Assembly: GCF_003182195.1 (NCBI RefSeq)
Contig: NZ_QGTM01000001.1
Location: forward strand, 124,001 to 188,000
Direction of reading: 5' to 3'
DNA: 64,000 nucleotides
Source: Halomonas sp. A11-A
GTDB lineage: Bacteria; Pseudomonadota; Gammaproteobacteria; Pseudomonadales; Halomonadaceae
Shown piece after piece: positions 63,672 to 64,000 of this stretch. The translations under genes were made by a program, and so were the position numbers. Every line of letters begins with the position of its first letter. Within the stretch, counting starts at the first letter, position 1. Below the pieces are notes generated by a model. It saw only the letters and a list, made by a program, of their open reading frames with translations, made no database searches and was not told the DNA's origin.

Positions 63672-64000
63672 GGCGTCGCCTCCCCGTCGGCCGGCGCCCA
63701 GGCGGCCAGGGCGCGCTCGGCCTCGACCAGATCCGAGAAGGGATGCCGCACGCCAGCGATCTCCTGGTAGGTCTCGTGGCCCTTGCCGGCGATCACCACT
63801 AGGTCCTCGACGTCGGCATCGGCCAGCACCCGGGCGATCGCCGCGCCACGCCCGGCGATCTCCAGCGCCTGCCGGCGCGCGCCGGCGGAGAGCCCGGCCA
63901 GCACCGCCGCGCGGATCGCGGCCGGATCCTCCCCGCGGGGGTTGTCGTCGGTGACCACCAGGCGGTCGGCGTGGCGCTCGGCGGCGGCCGCCATCAGCGC
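63668..64000 (-). CDS. murE: UDP-MurNAc-tripeptide synthetase MurE (partial, C-terminal end)
   Basis: The last 110 residues of MurE are present; the gene continues beyond the right edge. TDDNPRGEDPAAIRAAVLAG contains the DNPR motif, which marks the meso-diaminopimelate-adding type, and VVIAGKGHETYQEIAGVRHP is the family C-terminal block. It overlaps murF by 4 bases. This fits the dcw order murE-murF-mraY. Confidence 0.95.
   Translation of the reverse strand, partial: ALMAAAAERHADRLVVTDDNPRGEDPAAIRAAVLAGLSAGARRQALEIAGRGAAIARVLADADVEDLVVIAGKGHETYQEIAGVRHPFSDLVEAERALAAWAPADGEATP

Overview
The window looks like chromosome of a high-GC gammaproteobacterium of the Halomonas type (Halomonadaceae, or a close marine or halophilic relative). 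The basis is gene content, gene order and protein wording; no database search was possible. There is no tRNA, rRNA, CRISPR array, transposase or prophage gene.

Layout. 0-9 kb: housekeeping genes (hda, a PerM-like exporter, purMN, dcd, apbC/mrp), a membrane-anchored coiled-coil protein, a degenerate pseudouridine-synthase-like protein and a lipoprotein. 9-17.4 kb: a serine hydrolase, a YihY membrane protein, LapA, a phospholipase D-like protein, a DUF3360 permease, a glycerophosphodiesterase and a quinone reductase. 17.4-29.2 kb: a nitrogen-scavenging block on the minus strand, urtABCDE (urea ABC importer) followed by ureDABCEFG (urease and its nickel chaperones) and a small His-rich membrane protein. 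Both operons carry a sigma-54 promoter with paired NtrC-like sites upstream. urtA carries a one-base frameshift in a G run. 29.4-35.2 kb: a tripartite tricarboxylate transporter (tctCBA) with a CitA/CitB-type two-component system, visibly lower in GC than its flanks. 35.2-46.7 kb: cobA, an NSS symporter, cfa, recQ, phhB, an aromatic aminotransferase, an NCS2 permease, a Nudix/ThiE-like fusion and argJ. 46.7-64 kb: secA with a small secreted-type ORF just upstream, dciA, lpxC, and the dcw cell-division/cell-wall cluster in standard order (ftsZ, ftsA, ftsQ, ddl, murC, murG, ftsW, murD, mraY, murF, murE) read on the minus strand. The murE end runs off the window.

How it works together. Urea is imported by Urt and split by urease, both apparently switched on by nitrogen limitation. 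The dcw block makes lipid II from UDP-MurNAc peptides and couples it to the FtsZ ring; most gene pairs overlap by 4 bases, which suggests translational coupling. The most interesting signals outside ordinary annotation are the matched NtrC/sigma-54 architecture of the two urea operons, a 122-base palindromic element that supplies the ureA stop codon, a candidate SecM-like leader ORF before secA, a pseudouridine-synthase fold without its catalytic Asp, and four operator-like repeats with a 9-base period before tctC.
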